Numbered from the stretch's first letter, positions 38,029 to 48,579 are shown. The stretch: DNA of 64,000 nt from Pseudomonas oryzihabitans (GCF_006384975.1 NZ_CP021645.1:2260001-2324000); one strand, 5' to 3'. Notes: generated from the letters alone by a model not told the origin. Translations and numbers: made by a program.

Positions 38029-40176
38029 TCAACCGAAGAAGCGTTGGCCGGCGGCGGCCATTTCGCGGAGTTTGGGGGTCGGGTGGTACAGCGGCCCGAG
38101 ATCGGCGTACTTGTCGGCCATGGCGACGAATTCGGCCACGCCGAGGCTGTCGATGTAGCGCAGCGCACCACCGCGGAAGGGTGGGAAGCCGATGCCATAG
38201 ATCAGTCCCATGTCGGCCTCGGCGGCGCTTTCGACGATGCCGTCTTCCAGGCAGCGCACGGCCTCCAGGCACAGCGGCACCATCATCCGCTCGACGATCT
38301 CTTCATCGGTGAATTCACGCTGTTCGTAGGTGACCGGTGCCAGCACCTCGGCCACGGCCGGATCGGCGACCTTCTTCGGCTTGCCCTTCTTGTCGGTCTC
38401 GTAGACATAGAAGCCCTTGCCGTTCTTCTGGCCGAAGCGCTGGGCTTCGTAGAGAGCGTCCACCGCGGTCTTGCGGCTTTCCTTCATGCGCTCGGGGAAA
38501 CCCTCGGCCATGACGTCGCGGGCATGGTGGGCGGTGTCCATGCCGACCACATCCATCAGGTAGGCCGGGCCCATGGGCCAGCCGAACTTCTCCATCAGCC
38601 GGTCGACGCGCTGGAAATCGGCGCCCTGGGCCAGCAGCGCGGCGAAGCCGCCGAAGTAGGGGAAGAGGATGCGGTTGACCAGGAAGCCGGGGCAGTCGTT
38701 GACCACGATGGGGTTCTTGCCCATCTGCCGGGCATAGGCCACGGTGGTGGCGATGGCCTTCTCGCTGGTCTTTTCGCCGCGGATCACCTCGACCAGGGGC
38801 ATCATGTGCACCGGGTTGAAGAAGTGCATGCCGCAGAAGTTTTCCGGGCGCTTGAGCGCCTGGGCCAGCAGGCTGATGGAGATGGTCGAGGTATTGGAGG
38901 TGAGGATGGCGTCTTCGCGCACCTGGCCTTCGACTTCGGCCAGCACGGCCTGCTTGACCTTGGGATTCTCCACCACGGCCTCGACCACCAGGTCGACGCT
39001 CTTGAAGTCGCCATAGGACAGGGTCGGGCGAATGCGGTTGAGCGCCTCGGCCATCTTCACCGGCTCCAGACGGCCTTTCTCGACACGCTTGTTGAGCAGC
39101 TTGCTGGCTTCGCTCAGGCCCAGTTCCAGGGCTTCGTCGCGAATGTCCTTCATCAGGATCGGGGTACCCTTGAGCGCGGACTGGTAGGCGATGCCGCCGC
39201 CCATGATGCCGGCACCCAGGACGCTGGCCAGCTTGACCGGCGCGGCCTGCTTCTCCAGCGCCTTGGCCTTGCGCTTGAGCGCCTGGTCGTTGAGGAACAG
39301 GCCGACCAAGCTAGCGGAGACCGAGGTCTGGGCCATCTTGGCGAAGCCGGCGCCTTCCACTTCCAGAGCCTTGTCGCGGCCGTAGTTGGCGGACTTCTGG
39401 ATGGCCTTGATGGCTTCCAGCGGCGCCGGGTAGTGCGGACCGGCTTGGCTGGCGACGAAACCCTTGGCCGATTCGAAGGCCATCATGGCTTCGATGGCGT
39501 TGAGCTGCAGTTTCTCCAGCTTGGGCTTGCGCTTGGCGCGGTAATCCAGTTCGCCGGCGGCGGCGCGGCGGACCAGGTCCAGCGCGGCGTCGAACAGGTG
39601 CTCGGGAGCCACCACGGCATCAGCCACCCCGACCCTGAGGGCGGTGGCGGCGTCGTTTTCCTTGCCGGAGGCGATCCACTCGATGGCGTTGTCGCTGCCG
39701 ATCAGGCGCGGCAGGCGCACGGTGCCCCCCCAGCCCGGATAGATGCCCAGCTTGACTTCCGGCAGGCCGATGCGCGCGGCGGTGCTCAGCACCCGGTAGT
39801 CGGCGGCCAGGCTCATCTCGCAGCCGCCGCCCAGGGCGATGCCACCCACGGCGGCCACGGTGGGTACCGGCAGGTCTTCGAAGTCGTTGAAGATGCGGTT
39901 GATCTCGGCGATGCCAGCCTGCAGCTCTTCGGTCGGCCGGCTGAACATCTCGACGAATTCGGTGATGTCGGCGCCGACGATGAAGACGTCCTTGCCGCTG
40001 GTGACGATGACGCCGCGCAGGCCGGCGTGGGCTTTCAGGGCATCCACGGCCTGGCGGAATTCGCGCAGGGTGATGGCGCTGAACTTGTTGACCGATTCGC
40101 CTTGGAGGTCGAAGCGAAGTTCGGCGATGCCGTCCTCCACGTCGCGCACCGAAAGGGCTTTGCCTTCGAAAATCAT
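38029..40176 (-). CDS. fadB: Fatty acid oxidation complex alpha subunit FadB
   Basis: Multifunctional enzyme of 715 residues. Residues 1-190 are an enoyl-CoA hydratase/isomerase domain ([34 protein letters not shown]). From about 310 it is the 3-hydroxyacyl-CoA dehydrogenase with the NAD loop [16 protein letters not shown] and [16 protein letters not shown]. The start [16 protein letters not shown] at 40176 is used although the frame is open 48 codons upstream. First gene of fadBA, likely repressed by PsrA. Confidence 0.97.
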   Translation of the reverse strand: MIFEGKALSVRDVEDGIAELRFDLQGESVNKFSAITLREFRQAVDALKAHAGLRGVIVTSGKDVFIVGADITEFVEMFSRPTEELQAGIAEINRIFNDFEDLPVPTVAAVGGIALGGGCEMSLAADYRVLSTAARIGLPEVKLGIYPGWGGTVRLPRLIGSDNAIEWIASGKENDAATALRVGVADAVVAPEHLFDAALDLVRRAAAGELDYRAKRKPKLEKLQLNAIEAMMAFESAKGFVASQAGPHYPAPLEAIKAIQKSANYGRDKALEVEGAGFAKMAQTSVSASLVGLFLNDQALKRKAKALEKQAAPVKLASVLGAGIMGGGIAYQSALKGTPILMKDIRDEALELGLSEASKLLNKRVEKGRLEPVKMAEALNRIRPTLSYGDFKSVDLVVEAVVENPKVKQAVLAEVEGQVREDAILTSNTSTISISLLAQALKRPENFCGMHFFNPVHMMPLVEVIRGEKTSEKAIATTVAYARQMGKNPIVVNDCPGFLVNRILFPYFGGFAALLAQGADFQRVDRLMEKFGWPMGPAYLMDVVGMDTAHHARDVMAEGFPERMKESRKTAVDALYEAQRFGQKNGKGFYVYETDKKGKPKKVADPAVAEVLAPVTYEQREFTDEEIVERMMVPLCLEAVRCLEDGIVESAAEADMGLIYGIGFPPFRGGALRYIDSLGVAEFVAMADKYADLGPLYHPTPKLREMAAAGQRFFG

Positions 40177-40290
40177 CAGCGGGTCTCCCTTGAGTCCTGG
40201 TCGCGAGGCGGGCGGCGGCTTGAGTGGAAGCCGAGGATCGCCAGCCCCGATATTGTTCTGTGGAGGGCACCGGCCGGGCCGGGGCGAAAA

Positions 40291-40320
40291 TTCATACAAC
40301 CGTTTGAACGGCTCGCACAA
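40291..40320 (-). promoter_or_regulatory. Candidate fadBA promoter with degenerate PsrA site
   Basis: On the minus strand TTGTGC (plus 40315-40320), an 18-bp spacer and TATGAA (40291-40296). The spacer and -10 overlap CAAACGGTTGTATG (40293-40306), one mismatch from CAAAC-N4-GTTTG. A PsrA protein bound here would block the promoter. The leader would be about 110 nt. The hexamers are only moderate matches. Confidence 0.55.
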
Positions 40321-40420
40321 CCTTCTGGCAAAAGCGGGCGCTTGTCAATTGGGACGCAGGGGGAAAGCGCGACCGGGGGTTCCAACGGCCAGCGCTTGAG
40401 CTTGTCGCGCTTCTGTGCAA

Positions 40421-40455
40421 GATAGCCGTGGAGCTATCCCCGACTCCTGGAGTCG
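40421..40455. promoter_or_regulatory. Two adjacent dyads in the fadB/usp intergenic region
   Basis: GATAGC-N6-GCTATC (40421-40438) is followed two bases later by CGACTCC-T-GGAGTCG (40441-40455), a perfect 7-bp dyad. They lie about 130 bp upstream of the universal stress gene, in the 411-bp gap 40177-40587. The rest of that gap shows only the fadBA promoter region and ribosome site. They could be operators or small RNA hairpins. Confidence 0.45.
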
Positions 40456-40587
40456 AAACTACAAGTGGGCGAGCGTCTGCCTGAACAGTTGAGCGCAAGC
40501 CGGTGCTATTCAGTCAGCGCCTGAAGCCTGCGAATCGAGCGTCAGCCACGGTACGGCCTGGCGCCCCATCATGAAGGAGAGATGTGT

Positions 40588-41028
40588 ATGGCCTACCAAC
40601 ACATATTGGTCGCAGTCGACCTGACCGACGATTGCCAGCCGGTGATCCGCCGTGCGGTTGCCCTGGGTCAGTGCTGCGGGAGCAAGGTGTCGCTGGTGCA
40701 CGTGGTCGAGCCCATGGCCATGGCCTTTGGCGGTGACGTGCCCATGGACCTGTCGTCGCTGCAGCAGCAGCAGATCGAACAGGCCCGCGAGCGGCTGGAC
40801 GGTTTCACCACCCAGTATGCGGAGCTGGCCGGCAACTGCGTGCTGGCCTACGGCCAACCGCGACAGGAAATCCACCGTATGGCCAAGGAACAGGGCTGCG
40901 ACCTCATCGTGGTCGGCAGCCATGGTCGTCACGGCCTGGCGCTGCTGCTGGGCTCGACGTCCAACGACCTGCTGCACGGCGCGCCCTGCGACACCCTGGC
41001 GGTGGCCCTGAAGAAAGACAAAGCCTGA
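40588..41028 (+). CDS. Universal stress protein (UspA family)
   Basis: Single-domain stress protein of 146 residues starting MAYQHILVAVDLTDD. The ATP-binding segment VVGSHGRHGLALLLGSTSN has the G-x2-G-x9-G(S/T) pattern, so it is of the nucleotide-binding type. The ATG at 40588 is preferred to the one two codons earlier because AAGGAG is 8 bp upstream. Convergent with uup across 18 bp. Confidence 0.93.
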   Translation: MAYQHILVAVDLTDDCQPVIRRAVALGQCCGSKVSLVHVVEPMAMAFGGDVPMDLSSLQQQQIEQARERLDGFTTQYAELAGNCVLAYGQPRQEIHRMAKEQGCDLIVVGSHGRHGLALLLGSTSNDLLHGAPCDTLAVALKKDKA

Positions 41029-41046
41029 CCTCGCAGCCGGGCTGGC

Positions 41047-42960
41047 TTACTCCAGCTCGGCCCAGCGCTCGATGAGGCGATCCAGCTCGGCCTGCAGCTC
41101 ATCCATGCGGGCCAGCTTGGCGCGGGTGACCTCGGCCGGCAGCTGATAGAAATCCGGCGCGGCGATGGCGGTCTGCAGGGCTTCCAGCTCGATTTCCGCG
41201 GTTTCGATGGCGGCCGGCATGGCGTCGAGTTCGCGCTGCTCCTTGTAGCTGAGCTTGCGCTTGGCCGGTGCCGCCGCCGCAGCCACGGGCGCCGCGACCG
41301 GGGCGGGTTCGACCTTGGCGGCCGGCGCTGTCGGCTTGTCTTCACGGGTCTGCACACCGAGCAGGCGCGGCGAGCCGCCCTGGCGCAGCCAGTCCTGGTA
41401 GCCACCGACGTATTCACGCACCTGCCCTTCCCCTTCGAACACCAGGGTGCTGGTCACCACGTTGTCGAGGAAAGCCCGGTCGTGGCTGACCATCAGCACC
41501 GTGCCCTCGAAACTCAGCAGCACCTCTTCGAGCAGCTCCAGGGTCTCGACGTCGAGGTCGTTAGTGGGTTCGTCCAGCACCAGCAGGTTGGCCGGCTTGC
41601 TGAACAGCTTGGCCAGCAGCAACCGGGCGCGCTCGCCGCCGGACAGCGCCTTGACCGGGGTACGGGCACGCTGGGGGCTGAACAGGAAGTCGCCGAGGTA
41701 GCTCAGCACATGGCGATCCTGGCCATTGATGGTGATGAATTCCCGGCCTTCGGCGAGGTTGTCGATCACCGTCTTCTCCGGCTCCAGTTGCAGGCGCAAT
41801 TGGTCGAAATAGGCGATCTCCAGCTTGGTGCCGTACTGGATGGTGCCGGTGGTGGGTTGCAGATCGCCCAGCAGCAGCTTGAGCAGGGTGGTCTTGCCGG
41901 AGCCGTTGGGGCCGAGCAGGCCGATGCGGTCACCGCGCTGGATCAGCAGGGTCAGGTCGCGGATCAGCGGCTCACCACCGGGATGGGCATAGCTCATGTG
42001 CTCGGCGAGGATCACCTGCTTGCCGGATTTGTCCGCGGTTTCCAACGTGAGGTTGGCCTTGCCCTGGCGTTCACGCCGATCGCTGCGCTCGTTGCGCATG
42101 GCCTTGAGGGCACGGACGCGGCCTTCGTTACGGGTCCGCCGGGCCTTGATGCCCTGGCGGATCCACACCTCTTCCTGGGCCAGGCGCTTGTCGAACAGGG
42201 CGTTGGCGGTCTCTTCCGCCGCCAGCTGCTGCTCCTTGTGCACCAGGAAGCTGGCGTAGTCGCCCTGCCAGTCGATCAGGTTGCCGCGATCCAGTTCGAG
42301 GATGCGGGTGGCAAGGGCCTGCAGGAAGGCGCGGTCGTGGGTGATGAACAGCACGGCACCGGGATAACCGCGCAGGGCGTCTTCCAGCCAGGCGATGGCG
42401 CCGATGTCCAGGTGGTTGGTGGGTTCGTCGAGCAACAGCAGATCGGGCTCGGCCACCAGCGCCTGGGCCAGCAGCACGCGGCGGCGCCAGCCGCCGGAGA
42501 GTTCGGCCAGGGTCTTCTCGGCTGGCAGTTGGAGCCGGCTCAGGGTGCTTTCCACCAGTTGCTGCAGGCGCCAGCCATCGCGGGCTTCCAGCTCCTGCTG
42601 GACGTGCATTAGCCGCTCCATGTCCAGTTCGCCGCTGGTGGCCTGGGTCAGGTGATGGTACTCGGCGAGCAACTCGCCGACGCCGGCCAGGCCCGCGGCC
42701 ACCACGTCGAACACCGAGCGGTCGTCGGCGCGCGGCAATTCCTGCGGCAGTTCGCCGATCTTCAGCGCCGGGGCGCGCCAGACTTCGCCGTCGTCGGCCT
42801 GCTGCTCGCCCTTGACGATGCGCAGCAGGCTGGATTTGCCGGTGCCGTTGCGGCCGATGATGCATACCCGCTCGCCCCGTTCGATCTGCCAGGACACCCC
42901 GTCCAGCAAGGGGGTGACGCCAAAGGCCAGGGATACGTTGGTGAACTTGAGCAGCGCCAT
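41047..42960 (-). CDS. uup: ABC-F ATPase Uup
   Basis: Soluble tandem ATPase of 637 residues. The first cassette has GRNGTGKSSLLRI and LSGGWRRRVLLAQAL; the second has [15 protein letters not shown] and LSGGERARLLLAKL. The C-terminal region after about residue 540 is Ala/Pro-rich, then a coiled coil (YKEQRELDAMPAAIETAEIE) typical of Uup, which binds branched DNA and ribosomes. The start MALLKFTNVSLAFG is used; the frame is open upstream without similarity. Divergent from slt. Confidence 0.95.
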   Translation of the reverse strand: MALLKFTNVSLAFGVTPLLDGVSWQIERGERVCIIGRNGTGKSSLLRIVKGEQQADDGEVWRAPALKIGELPQELPRADDRSVFDVVAAGLAGVGELLAEYHHLTQATSGELDMERLMHVQQELEARDGWRLQQLVESTLSRLQLPAEKTLAELSGGWRRRVLLAQALVAEPDLLLLDEPTNHLDIGAIAWLEDALRGYPGAVLFITHDRAFLQALATRILELDRGNLIDWQGDYASFLVHKEQQLAAEETANALFDKRLAQEEVWIRQGIKARRTRNEGRVRALKAMRNERSDRRERQGKANLTLETADKSGKQVILAEHMSYAHPGGEPLIRDLTLLIQRGDRIGLLGPNGSGKTTLLKLLLGDLQPTTGTIQYGTKLEIAYFDQLRLQLEPEKTVIDNLAEGREFITINGQDRHVLSYLGDFLFSPQRARTPVKALSGGERARLLLAKLFSKPANLLVLDEPTNDLDVETLELLEEVLLSFEGTVLMVSHDRAFLDNVVTSTLVFEGEGQVREYVGGYQDWLRQGGSPRLLGVQTREDKPTAPAAKVEPAPVAAPVAAAAAPAKRKLSYKEQRELDAMPAAIETAEIELEALQTAIAAPDFYQLPAEVTRAKLARMDELQAELDRLIERWAELE

Positions 42961-43178
42961 GGGTTTCTCCGCGAAAAATGGCGACCAGTCTAGCAGAGAC
43001 GACCACCCACCCGGCGTTCGCCGCCGGCCGGCGAAACATCCACGCCGCCCGACGGCAGGCCATGTCCGCCGCTTTCGCCGGCTGCCGCCGACACGTAAGC
43101 TAGACTGCCCCGTGACGGCCGACGCCTCGCTTCCCAGCGTGCCCCGGTCCCTCCGCATCCAGCTTTTACGGAATCCTC

Positions 43179-45107
43179 ATGCGCGGTCGCCTGCTCTGTC
43201 TCCTGCCCCTGCTGCTCGCTCCCCTGATCGCCTCCACCACCTCGCAGGCCGCTCCCCTGGAGCAGCAGCGGCAACTCTACGACCAGGCCAAGGCGGCGCT
43301 GGACAAGGGTGACGCCAGTTTCTACCTGGCCCATCGCGGCGAATTGCGCACCTATCCGCTGGAGCCCTATCTGGCCTATGACGAGCTGATCAAGCGCGTC
43401 CCCGGCGCCAGCGACGCCGAGATCGAGACCTTTCTCGCCGAGCACGGTGACCTGCCGCAGTCCAACTGGCTGCGCCTGCGCTGGCTGCGCAGCCTGGCCG
43501 ACCGCGGCGACTGGACGCGCTTCGAAAAATACTATTCGCCCGACTACAACTTCACCGAGCTGGATTGCCTGCACGGCCAGTACCTGATCGCCCAGGGCAA
43601 TGCCAGCGAGGGCTTCAAGCTGGCGGAAAAGCTCTGGTTGGCGGGCAAGCCCCAACCGACCACCTGCGACGGCCTGTTCCAGGCCTGGGCGGCCCGTGGG
43701 CAGCTCACCGAGGAGCGGGTGTGGGAACGCGCCAAGCGCGCCGCCGACAAGGGCGAGTACGGCCTGGTGCGCGCCCTGATGCCGCAGTTGCCCACCCTCG
43801 CCAGCCAGGCCCAGCGCCTGATCGAGGTGGCGCAGAAGCCGCAGCTGATCACCAATGTCCAGGCCTTCGCCCCGGCCAGCGAAAGCCTCGCCGACGTGGT
43901 CGGCCTGGGCCTGCGCAAGCTGGCGCGCCAGGACCCGGAGCAGGCCATGCCCTTGCTCGAGATCTACAGCCAGCGCATGCCCTTCACCCGCGACGAGAAG
44001 GTCGCCATCGCCCGGCAGATCGGCCTGACCCTGGCGAAGAATTTCGATCCGCGTGCCCTGCCGCTGATGGAGCGCTACGATCCCGAACTGCGCGACGACG
44101 ATGTCAGCGAATGGCGCGCCCGGCTGCTGCTGCGCCTGGGTCGCTGGAGCGATGCCCATGCGCTGATCGAGCGCTTTCCGCCGAGTCTGGCCAAGGCCAA
44201 CCGCTGGGAATACTGGCGCGCCCGCACCCTGGAACTGATGCAGCCGCAGAGCCCCACGGCGTTGCACGAATACGCCGAGGTCAGTCGCGAGCGTGACTAC
44301 TACGGCTTCCTCGCCGCCGACCGCAGCAAGGCGCCCTACCAGCTCAACAACCGGCCGCTGGTGCTGAGCGAGGCACTCAAGCGCAAGGTACGCAACACCC
44401 CCGGCGTACAGCGCGCCCTGGAATTCATCGCCCGCGGCGAGCCGATCAATGCCCGCCGCGAGTGGTTCTACGTCAGCCGGCATTTCAACCGCGACGAGTT
44501 GGTCGCCCAGGCGCGCCTGGCCTATGACATGCAGTGGTACTTCCCGGCGATCCGCACCATCAGCCTGGCCAAGTACTGGGATGACCTGGACGTGCGCTTC
44601 CCCATCGCCTACCGCGAAAGCTTCCTGCGCGAGGCCCAGACCCGCGGCCTGCACAGCAGCTGGGTGTTCGCCATCACCCGCCAGGAAAGCGGCTTCATGG
44701 CCGATGCGCGTTCCGGGGTGGGGGCCATGGGTTTGATGCAGCTGATGCCGGCCACCGCCAGCCATACCGCCAGCAAGTTCGCCATCCCCCTGGCTTCGCC
44801 GCAACAGGCGCTGGCCCCGGAGAAGAACATCGAGCTGGGTACCGCCTACCTGTCCATGGTCAACGCCCAGTTCAACGGCAATCGGGTGCTGGCCTCGGCG
44901 GCCTACAACGCCGGGCCCGCGCGGGTGAAGCGCTGGCTGACCGGTGCGCGCCACCTGGCCTTCGATGTCTGGGTGGAGACCATTCCCTTCGACGAAACGC
45001 GGCAATACGTGCAGAACGTGCTGGCCTATGCGGTGATCTACGGCCAGAAGCTCAATGCGCCGCAGCCGCTGGTGGAGTGGAACGAGCGTTTCTTCGACGA
45101 GACCTGA
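43179..45107 (+). CDS. slt: Soluble lytic murein transglycosylase Slt
   Basis: Periplasmic enzyme of 642 residues that cleaves glycan strands to anhydromuropeptides. Signal peptide about 1-25 (cleavage after SQA), a long helical U-shaped domain, and a C-terminal lysozyme-like domain with catalytic E503 in TRQESGF, then GAMGLMQLMPATA and NIELGTAYL. The products feed the recycling route that includes NagZ. Confidence 0.96.
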   Translation: MRGRLLCLLPLLLAPLIASTTSQAAPLEQQRQLYDQAKAALDKGDASFYLAHRGELRTYPLEPYLAYDELIKRVPGASDAEIETFLAEHGDLPQSNWLRLRWLRSLADRGDWTRFEKYYSPDYNFTELDCLHGQYLIAQGNASEGFKLAEKLWLAGKPQPTTCDGLFQAWAARGQLTEERVWERAKRAADKGEYGLVRALMPQLPTLASQAQRLIEVAQKPQLITNVQAFAPASESLADVVGLGLRKLARQDPEQAMPLLEIYSQRMPFTRDEKVAIARQIGLTLAKNFDPRALPLMERYDPELRDDDVSEWRARLLLRLGRWSDAHALIERFPPSLAKANRWEYWRARTLELMQPQSPTALHEYAEVSRERDYYGFLAADRSKAPYQLNNRPLVLSEALKRKVRNTPGVQRALEFIARGEPINARREWFYVSRHFNRDELVAQARLAYDMQWYFPAIRTISLAKYWDDLDVRFPIAYRESFLREAQTRGLHSSWVFAITRQESGFMADARSGVGAMGLMQLMPATASHTASKFAIPLASPQQALAPEKNIELGTAYLSMVNAQFNGNRVLASAAYNAGPARVKRWLTGARHLAFDVWVETIPFDETRQYVQNVLAYAVIYGQKLNAPQPLVEWNERFFDET

Positions 45108-45327
45108 GCGCCTGCCGGCCGATGCCGGCGCGCCGCAGCGGATTCGAACGCCGGGTCGAGTCCGCTGCGCCAGAGCCGGCGATTCCCTGCGGAGCCGCGC
45201 CCCAGAGCGCCTCGACCTCGGCGCCCGGCTTCCCGCCGCTAAGCAGCGCTCATGACGGGCTGCGCAAAGCCCCGTCACCCCCTATACTGCAGCCCCTTTT
45301 TTTTCCGCTATTGAACCGGAGAAACCC

Positions 45328-46176
45328 ATGCTCAAGCGCTCGCTGGCCCTGGCAGCAGGCCTGGCCCTGTCCCTCACCTCCCTGCTCTCCCATGCCACCG
45401 ACGAGCTGCGCGTCTCGGCCATTCCCGACGAGGCGCCCACCGAGCTGATCCGCAAGTTCAAGCCGCTGGGTGAATACCTGGAACAGCGCCTGGGCATGCC
45501 GGTGAAATTCATTCCGGTGTCCGACTATGCCGGCGTGGTGGAAGCCATGGCCGCGGATCGCCTGGACCTGGCCTGGTTCGGCGGTTTCACCTTCGTCCAG
45601 GCGCAGCGCAAGGCACCGATGATCCCCCTGGTGCAGCGCGAGGAAGATCAGAAGTTCACCAGCAAATTCATCACCGCCGACCCGGCCGTGAAGACCCTGC
45701 AGGATCTCAAGGGCAAGACCTTCGCCTTCGGCTCGGTATCGTCCACCTCGGGCAGCCTGATGCCGCGCTACTTCCTGCAGCAGGACGGTATCGTCCCCGA
45801 GCAATTCTTCTCGCGGGTGGCCTATTCCGGCGCCCATGACGCCACCGTCGCCTGGGTCGCCGCCGGCAAGGCCGACGCCGGGGTGCTCAATGCATCGGTG
45901 TGGAAGAAGCTGGTCGATGCCGGCAAGGTCGACACCAGCAAGGTACGGGTGATCGCCACCACCCCGACCTACTACGACTACAACTGGACGGTGCGCGGCA
46001 ACCTGGACCCGCAGCTGGCTGCCAAGATCAAGCAGGCCTTCCTCGACCTGGACCCGGCCAAGCCGGCGGACAAGGCCATTCTCGATCTGCAGGCGGCCAC
46101 TCGCTTCGTGCCGACCTCGCCGGACAACTACAAGGGCATCGAGGCTTCCGCCCTGGCGGCCGGCCTGCTCAAGTGA
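45328..46176 (+). CDS. Putative selenate/phosphonate-type ABC transporter binding protein
   Basis: Periplasmic PhnD-fold protein of 282 residues with a signal peptide (about 1-23, LLSHA then TDELRVSAIPDE). Motifs WFGGFTFVQAQ and FAFGSVSSTSGSLMPRYFL are typical of oxyanion binders of the PhnD/PtxB group. A subgroup of these transporters is linked to selenium genes and annotated as selenate-type; selA lies right behind this operon, which favours that reading. Phosphite or phosphonate remain possible, but no phn lyase genes are here. A TATACT -10 lies at 45283-45288. Confidence 0.8.
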   Translation: MLKRSLALAAGLALSLTSLLSHATDELRVSAIPDEAPTELIRKFKPLGEYLEQRLGMPVKFIPVSDYAGVVEAMAADRLDLAWFGGFTFVQAQRKAPMIPLVQREEDQKFTSKFITADPAVKTLQDLKGKTFAFGSVSSTSGSLMPRYFLQQDGIVPEQFFSRVAYSGAHDATVAWVAAGKADAGVLNASVWKKLVDAGKVDTSKVRVIATTPTYYDYNWTVRGNLDPQLAAKIKQAFLDLDPAKPADKAILDLQAATRFVPTSPDNYKGIEASALAAGLLK

Positions 46177-46982
46177 GTCTCGCCCTCAGGGGCGTGACGC
46201 TGGTCCACGCCGACGGCTCGCCCGCCCTGGCCGACGTCGATCTGCACCTGGAACAGGGTGAGCAGGTCGCCCTGATCGGCCCCTCCGGCGCGGGCAAGAC
46301 CAGCCTGCTGCGGCTGCTGGCCACCGGGCTGCGTCCGGCTGCCGGGCAGTTGGAGGTGCTCGGCCAGGAGCCCTGGAGCCTGGGCAACCGGGCGCGGCGC
46401 CAGTTGCGCGCGCGCATCGGCCTGATCCATCAGGCTCCGCCCCTGCCGGCGCGCCAGAGAGTCATCACCGCCGTGCTCGCCGGGCGCCTCGGCCAGTGGT
46501 CGCTGGCGCGCAGCCTGGTCAGCCTGGTGCATCCGCTGGACACGGCCGGTGCCGCCGCGGTCCTGGCACCGCTGGATCTAGCCGACCGGCTATACGCCTC
46601 TTGCGACCAGCTTTCCGGTGGCCAATTGCAGCGCATCGGCATCGCCCGGGCGCTCTATCAGCAACCGCAATTGCTGCTCGCCGACGAACCCGTCTCGGCG
46701 ATGGACCCGGTGCTGGCCGGCCATACCCTGGACGTGCTGAGCGACGCCGCGACGCGCCAGGGCACCACCCTGGTCACCAGCCTGCACAATGTCGAGCTGG
46801 CGCTGCAGCGCTTTCCGCGCATCCTCGGCCTGCGCGCCGGCCGGCTGCTGTGGGACAAGCCCGCCAGTGCGGTGAGCGCCGCCGATCTCGCCGAGCTCTA
46901 TGCCAACGAGGGGCTGAGCACCGCCCTGCCGCAGGCGACAGCCGCTGCGGCCGAGACACCCCTCGACCTGCCGCGATGCTGA
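46173..46982 (+). CDS. ABC transporter ATPase, selenate/phosphonate type
   Basis: ATPase of 269 residues with GPSGAGKTSLLRLL, the signature LSGGQLQRIGIARAL and Walker B LLLADEPVSAMDP. The start is GTG at 46173, overlapping the TGA of the binding-protein gene in GTGA, so translation is coupled; the frame remains open far upstream inside the previous gene. The C-terminal tail ends in an Ala-rich stretch. It also overlaps the permease gene. Confidence 0.9.
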   Translation: MSLALRGVTLVHADGSPALADVDLHLEQGEQVALIGPSGAGKTSLLRLLATGLRPAAGQLEVLGQEPWSLGNRARRQLRARIGLIHQAPPLPARQRVITAVLAGRLGQWSLARSLVSLVHPLDTAGAAAVLAPLDLADRLYASCDQLSGGQLQRIGIARALYQQPQLLLADEPVSAMDPVLAGHTLDVLSDAATRQGTTLVTSLHNVELALQRFPRILGLRAGRLLWDKPASAVSAADLAELYANEGLSTALPQATAAAAETPLDLPRC

Positions 46983-48571
46983 ATCCGCCCTATCGGGACC
47001 CCGCCGCCCGGCCCCGCCTGCTGCTGACCCTGCTGGCACTGCTGTTGGCCTGGCCGACGCTGCACCTGGCAGAATTCGATCTCCTTGGTCTCTTCAGCGG
47101 CGACAACGCCCGCACCATGGGTCTCTTCCTCGCCGGCTTCTGGCCACCCGCCCACGACGCCGACTTTCTCGCCGTGCTGGGGCGCGCCACCCTGGAGACT
47201 CTGGCCATCGCCACCCTGGGCATGGCTCTGGCCGCACTCATCGCCCTGCCCGCCGCCCTGCTCGCCACCCGCGCCCTGTCGATCTCCGCCCTGCCCCGCG
47301 CCGGTCGGCCGGGACGGCTACCGCGGCTACTGCGCGGTCTGATCCGCGGTGTGCTGATCGTCTTGCGCAGCGTGCCGGAGATCGTCTGGGCGCTGCTGTT
47401 CGTCCGCGCCGTGGGCCTGGGCCCCACCGCCGGGGTGCTGGCCATCGCCATCACCTATGGCGGCATGCTCGGCAAGGTCTACGCGGAGATCTTCGAATCG
47501 GTCGATCCGCGCCCGGCGCGCGCCCTGCTGCTGCAAGGCGCGGGGCGCTTGCAGGCGTTCGTCTACGGCGTGCTGCCCAATGCCGCCAGCGAGATGATTT
47601 CCTACAGCGTCTATCGCTGGGAATGCGCCATCCGCGCCTCGGTGGTGATGGGCTTCGTCGGCGCCGGCGGCCTCGGCCAGCAGGTCGACCTGTCGTTGCG
47701 CATGTTCGCCGGCGGCGAGGTGGCCAGCCTGTTGCTGACCTTCCTGCTGTTGGTGCTGCTGGCCGATGTGCTGAGCCGCCTGCTGCGCCTGGCGGAGCGC
47801 GGCCAGGGCCGTGGTCGCGGATTGCTAACGGTTGCCGCGATGGGCGTCGCCCTGGTGGCCTCCGTCGGCTATCTGGGCACTGCCTTCGGCGAATTGCTCA
47901 GTGCCCGCGCCCTGGGCCAGATGGGTCGTTTTCTCGCCGACTTCCTCAGGCCCGACTTCTCCCTCGGCCAACTGACCGCCGTGGCCCGCGGCGCCGTGGA
48001 AACCCTGGCGATGTCGGCCCTGGGTACCCTACTCGCCGGGCTGCTCGGACTGTCGCTGGCCCTGCCGGCAGCCGGTCGCCTTGGCCTGGCTGCCCTGGCG
48101 CTGGCCCGACTGCTGCTCAATGCCCTGCGCGCCGTGCCCGAGCTGGTCTGGGCGGCGCTGATGGTCTTGGCGGCGGGACTGGGGCCCAATGCCGGGACCC
48201 TGGCCCTGGCGTTGCACACTGCCGGGGTACTGGGTCGGCTGTTTGCCGAGGCCCTGGAAAACACGCCCAAGGCACCGGCCGTGGCGATCCGCCTGGCCGG
48301 GGGCGGCCCGCTGACGGCCTTTCTCTACGGCACCCTGCCGGCGGTCTGGCCGCAGTTGCTGGCCTATCTGCTCTATCGCTGGGAAAACAACATCCGCATG
48401 GCCAGCATCCTCGGCTTCGTCGGCGCGGGCGGCCTGGGACAGCAGCTGTATTTCAGCCTCAGCCTGTTCCAGCAGGCTCAGGCCGCCACCGTGATCCTCG
48501 GCATGCTGGTGCTGGTGTTGGGCGTGGATGGGTTGAGCAATTGGGCCCGGCAGCGTTGGGTGGTCCGTTAG
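46976..48571 (+). CDS. Fused double permease of selenate/phosphonate-type ABC transporter
   Basis: A 531-residue membrane protein that is two PhnE-like permeases in one chain. Each half ends with the same block: SVYRWECAIRASVVMGFVGA then GGLGQQ in the first half, and LLYRWENNIRMASILGFVGA then GGLGQQ in the second. Each is preceded by an EAA-type loop (LPNAASEMISY; LPAVWPQLLAY). The transporter therefore needs only one permease gene. The start ATG at 46976 overlaps the ATPase gene by 7 bp. It converges on selA with 8 bp between. Confidence 0.9.
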   Translation: MLNPPYRDPAARPRLLLTLLALLLAWPTLHLAEFDLLGLFSGDNARTMGLFLAGFWPPAHDADFLAVLGRATLETLAIATLGMALAALIALPAALLATRALSISALPRAGRPGRLPRLLRGLIRGVLIVLRSVPEIVWALLFVRAVGLGPTAGVLAIAITYGGMLGKVYAEIFESVDPRPARALLLQGAGRLQAFVYGVLPNAASEMISYSVYRWECAIRASVVMGFVGAGGLGQQVDLSLRMFAGGEVASLLLTFLLLVLLADVLSRLLRLAERGQGRGRGLLTVAAMGVALVASVGYLGTAFGELLSARALGQMGRFLADFLRPDFSLGQLTAVARGAVETLAMSALGTLLAGLLGLSLALPAAGRLGLAALALARLLLNALRAVPELVWAALMVLAAGLGPNAGTLALALHTAGVLGRLFAEALENTPKAPAVAIRLAGGGPLTAFLYGTLPAVWPQLLAYLLYRWENNIRMASILGFVGAGGLGQQLYFSLSLFQQAQAATVILGMLVLVLGVDGLSNWARQRWVVR

Positions 48572-48579
48572 GCGTTCGG

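Noticed and set aside
45250..45280. Pho box before the ABC transporter operon
   Set aside because: Only one partial GTCAC-like half is present; no second repeat at the right spacing.
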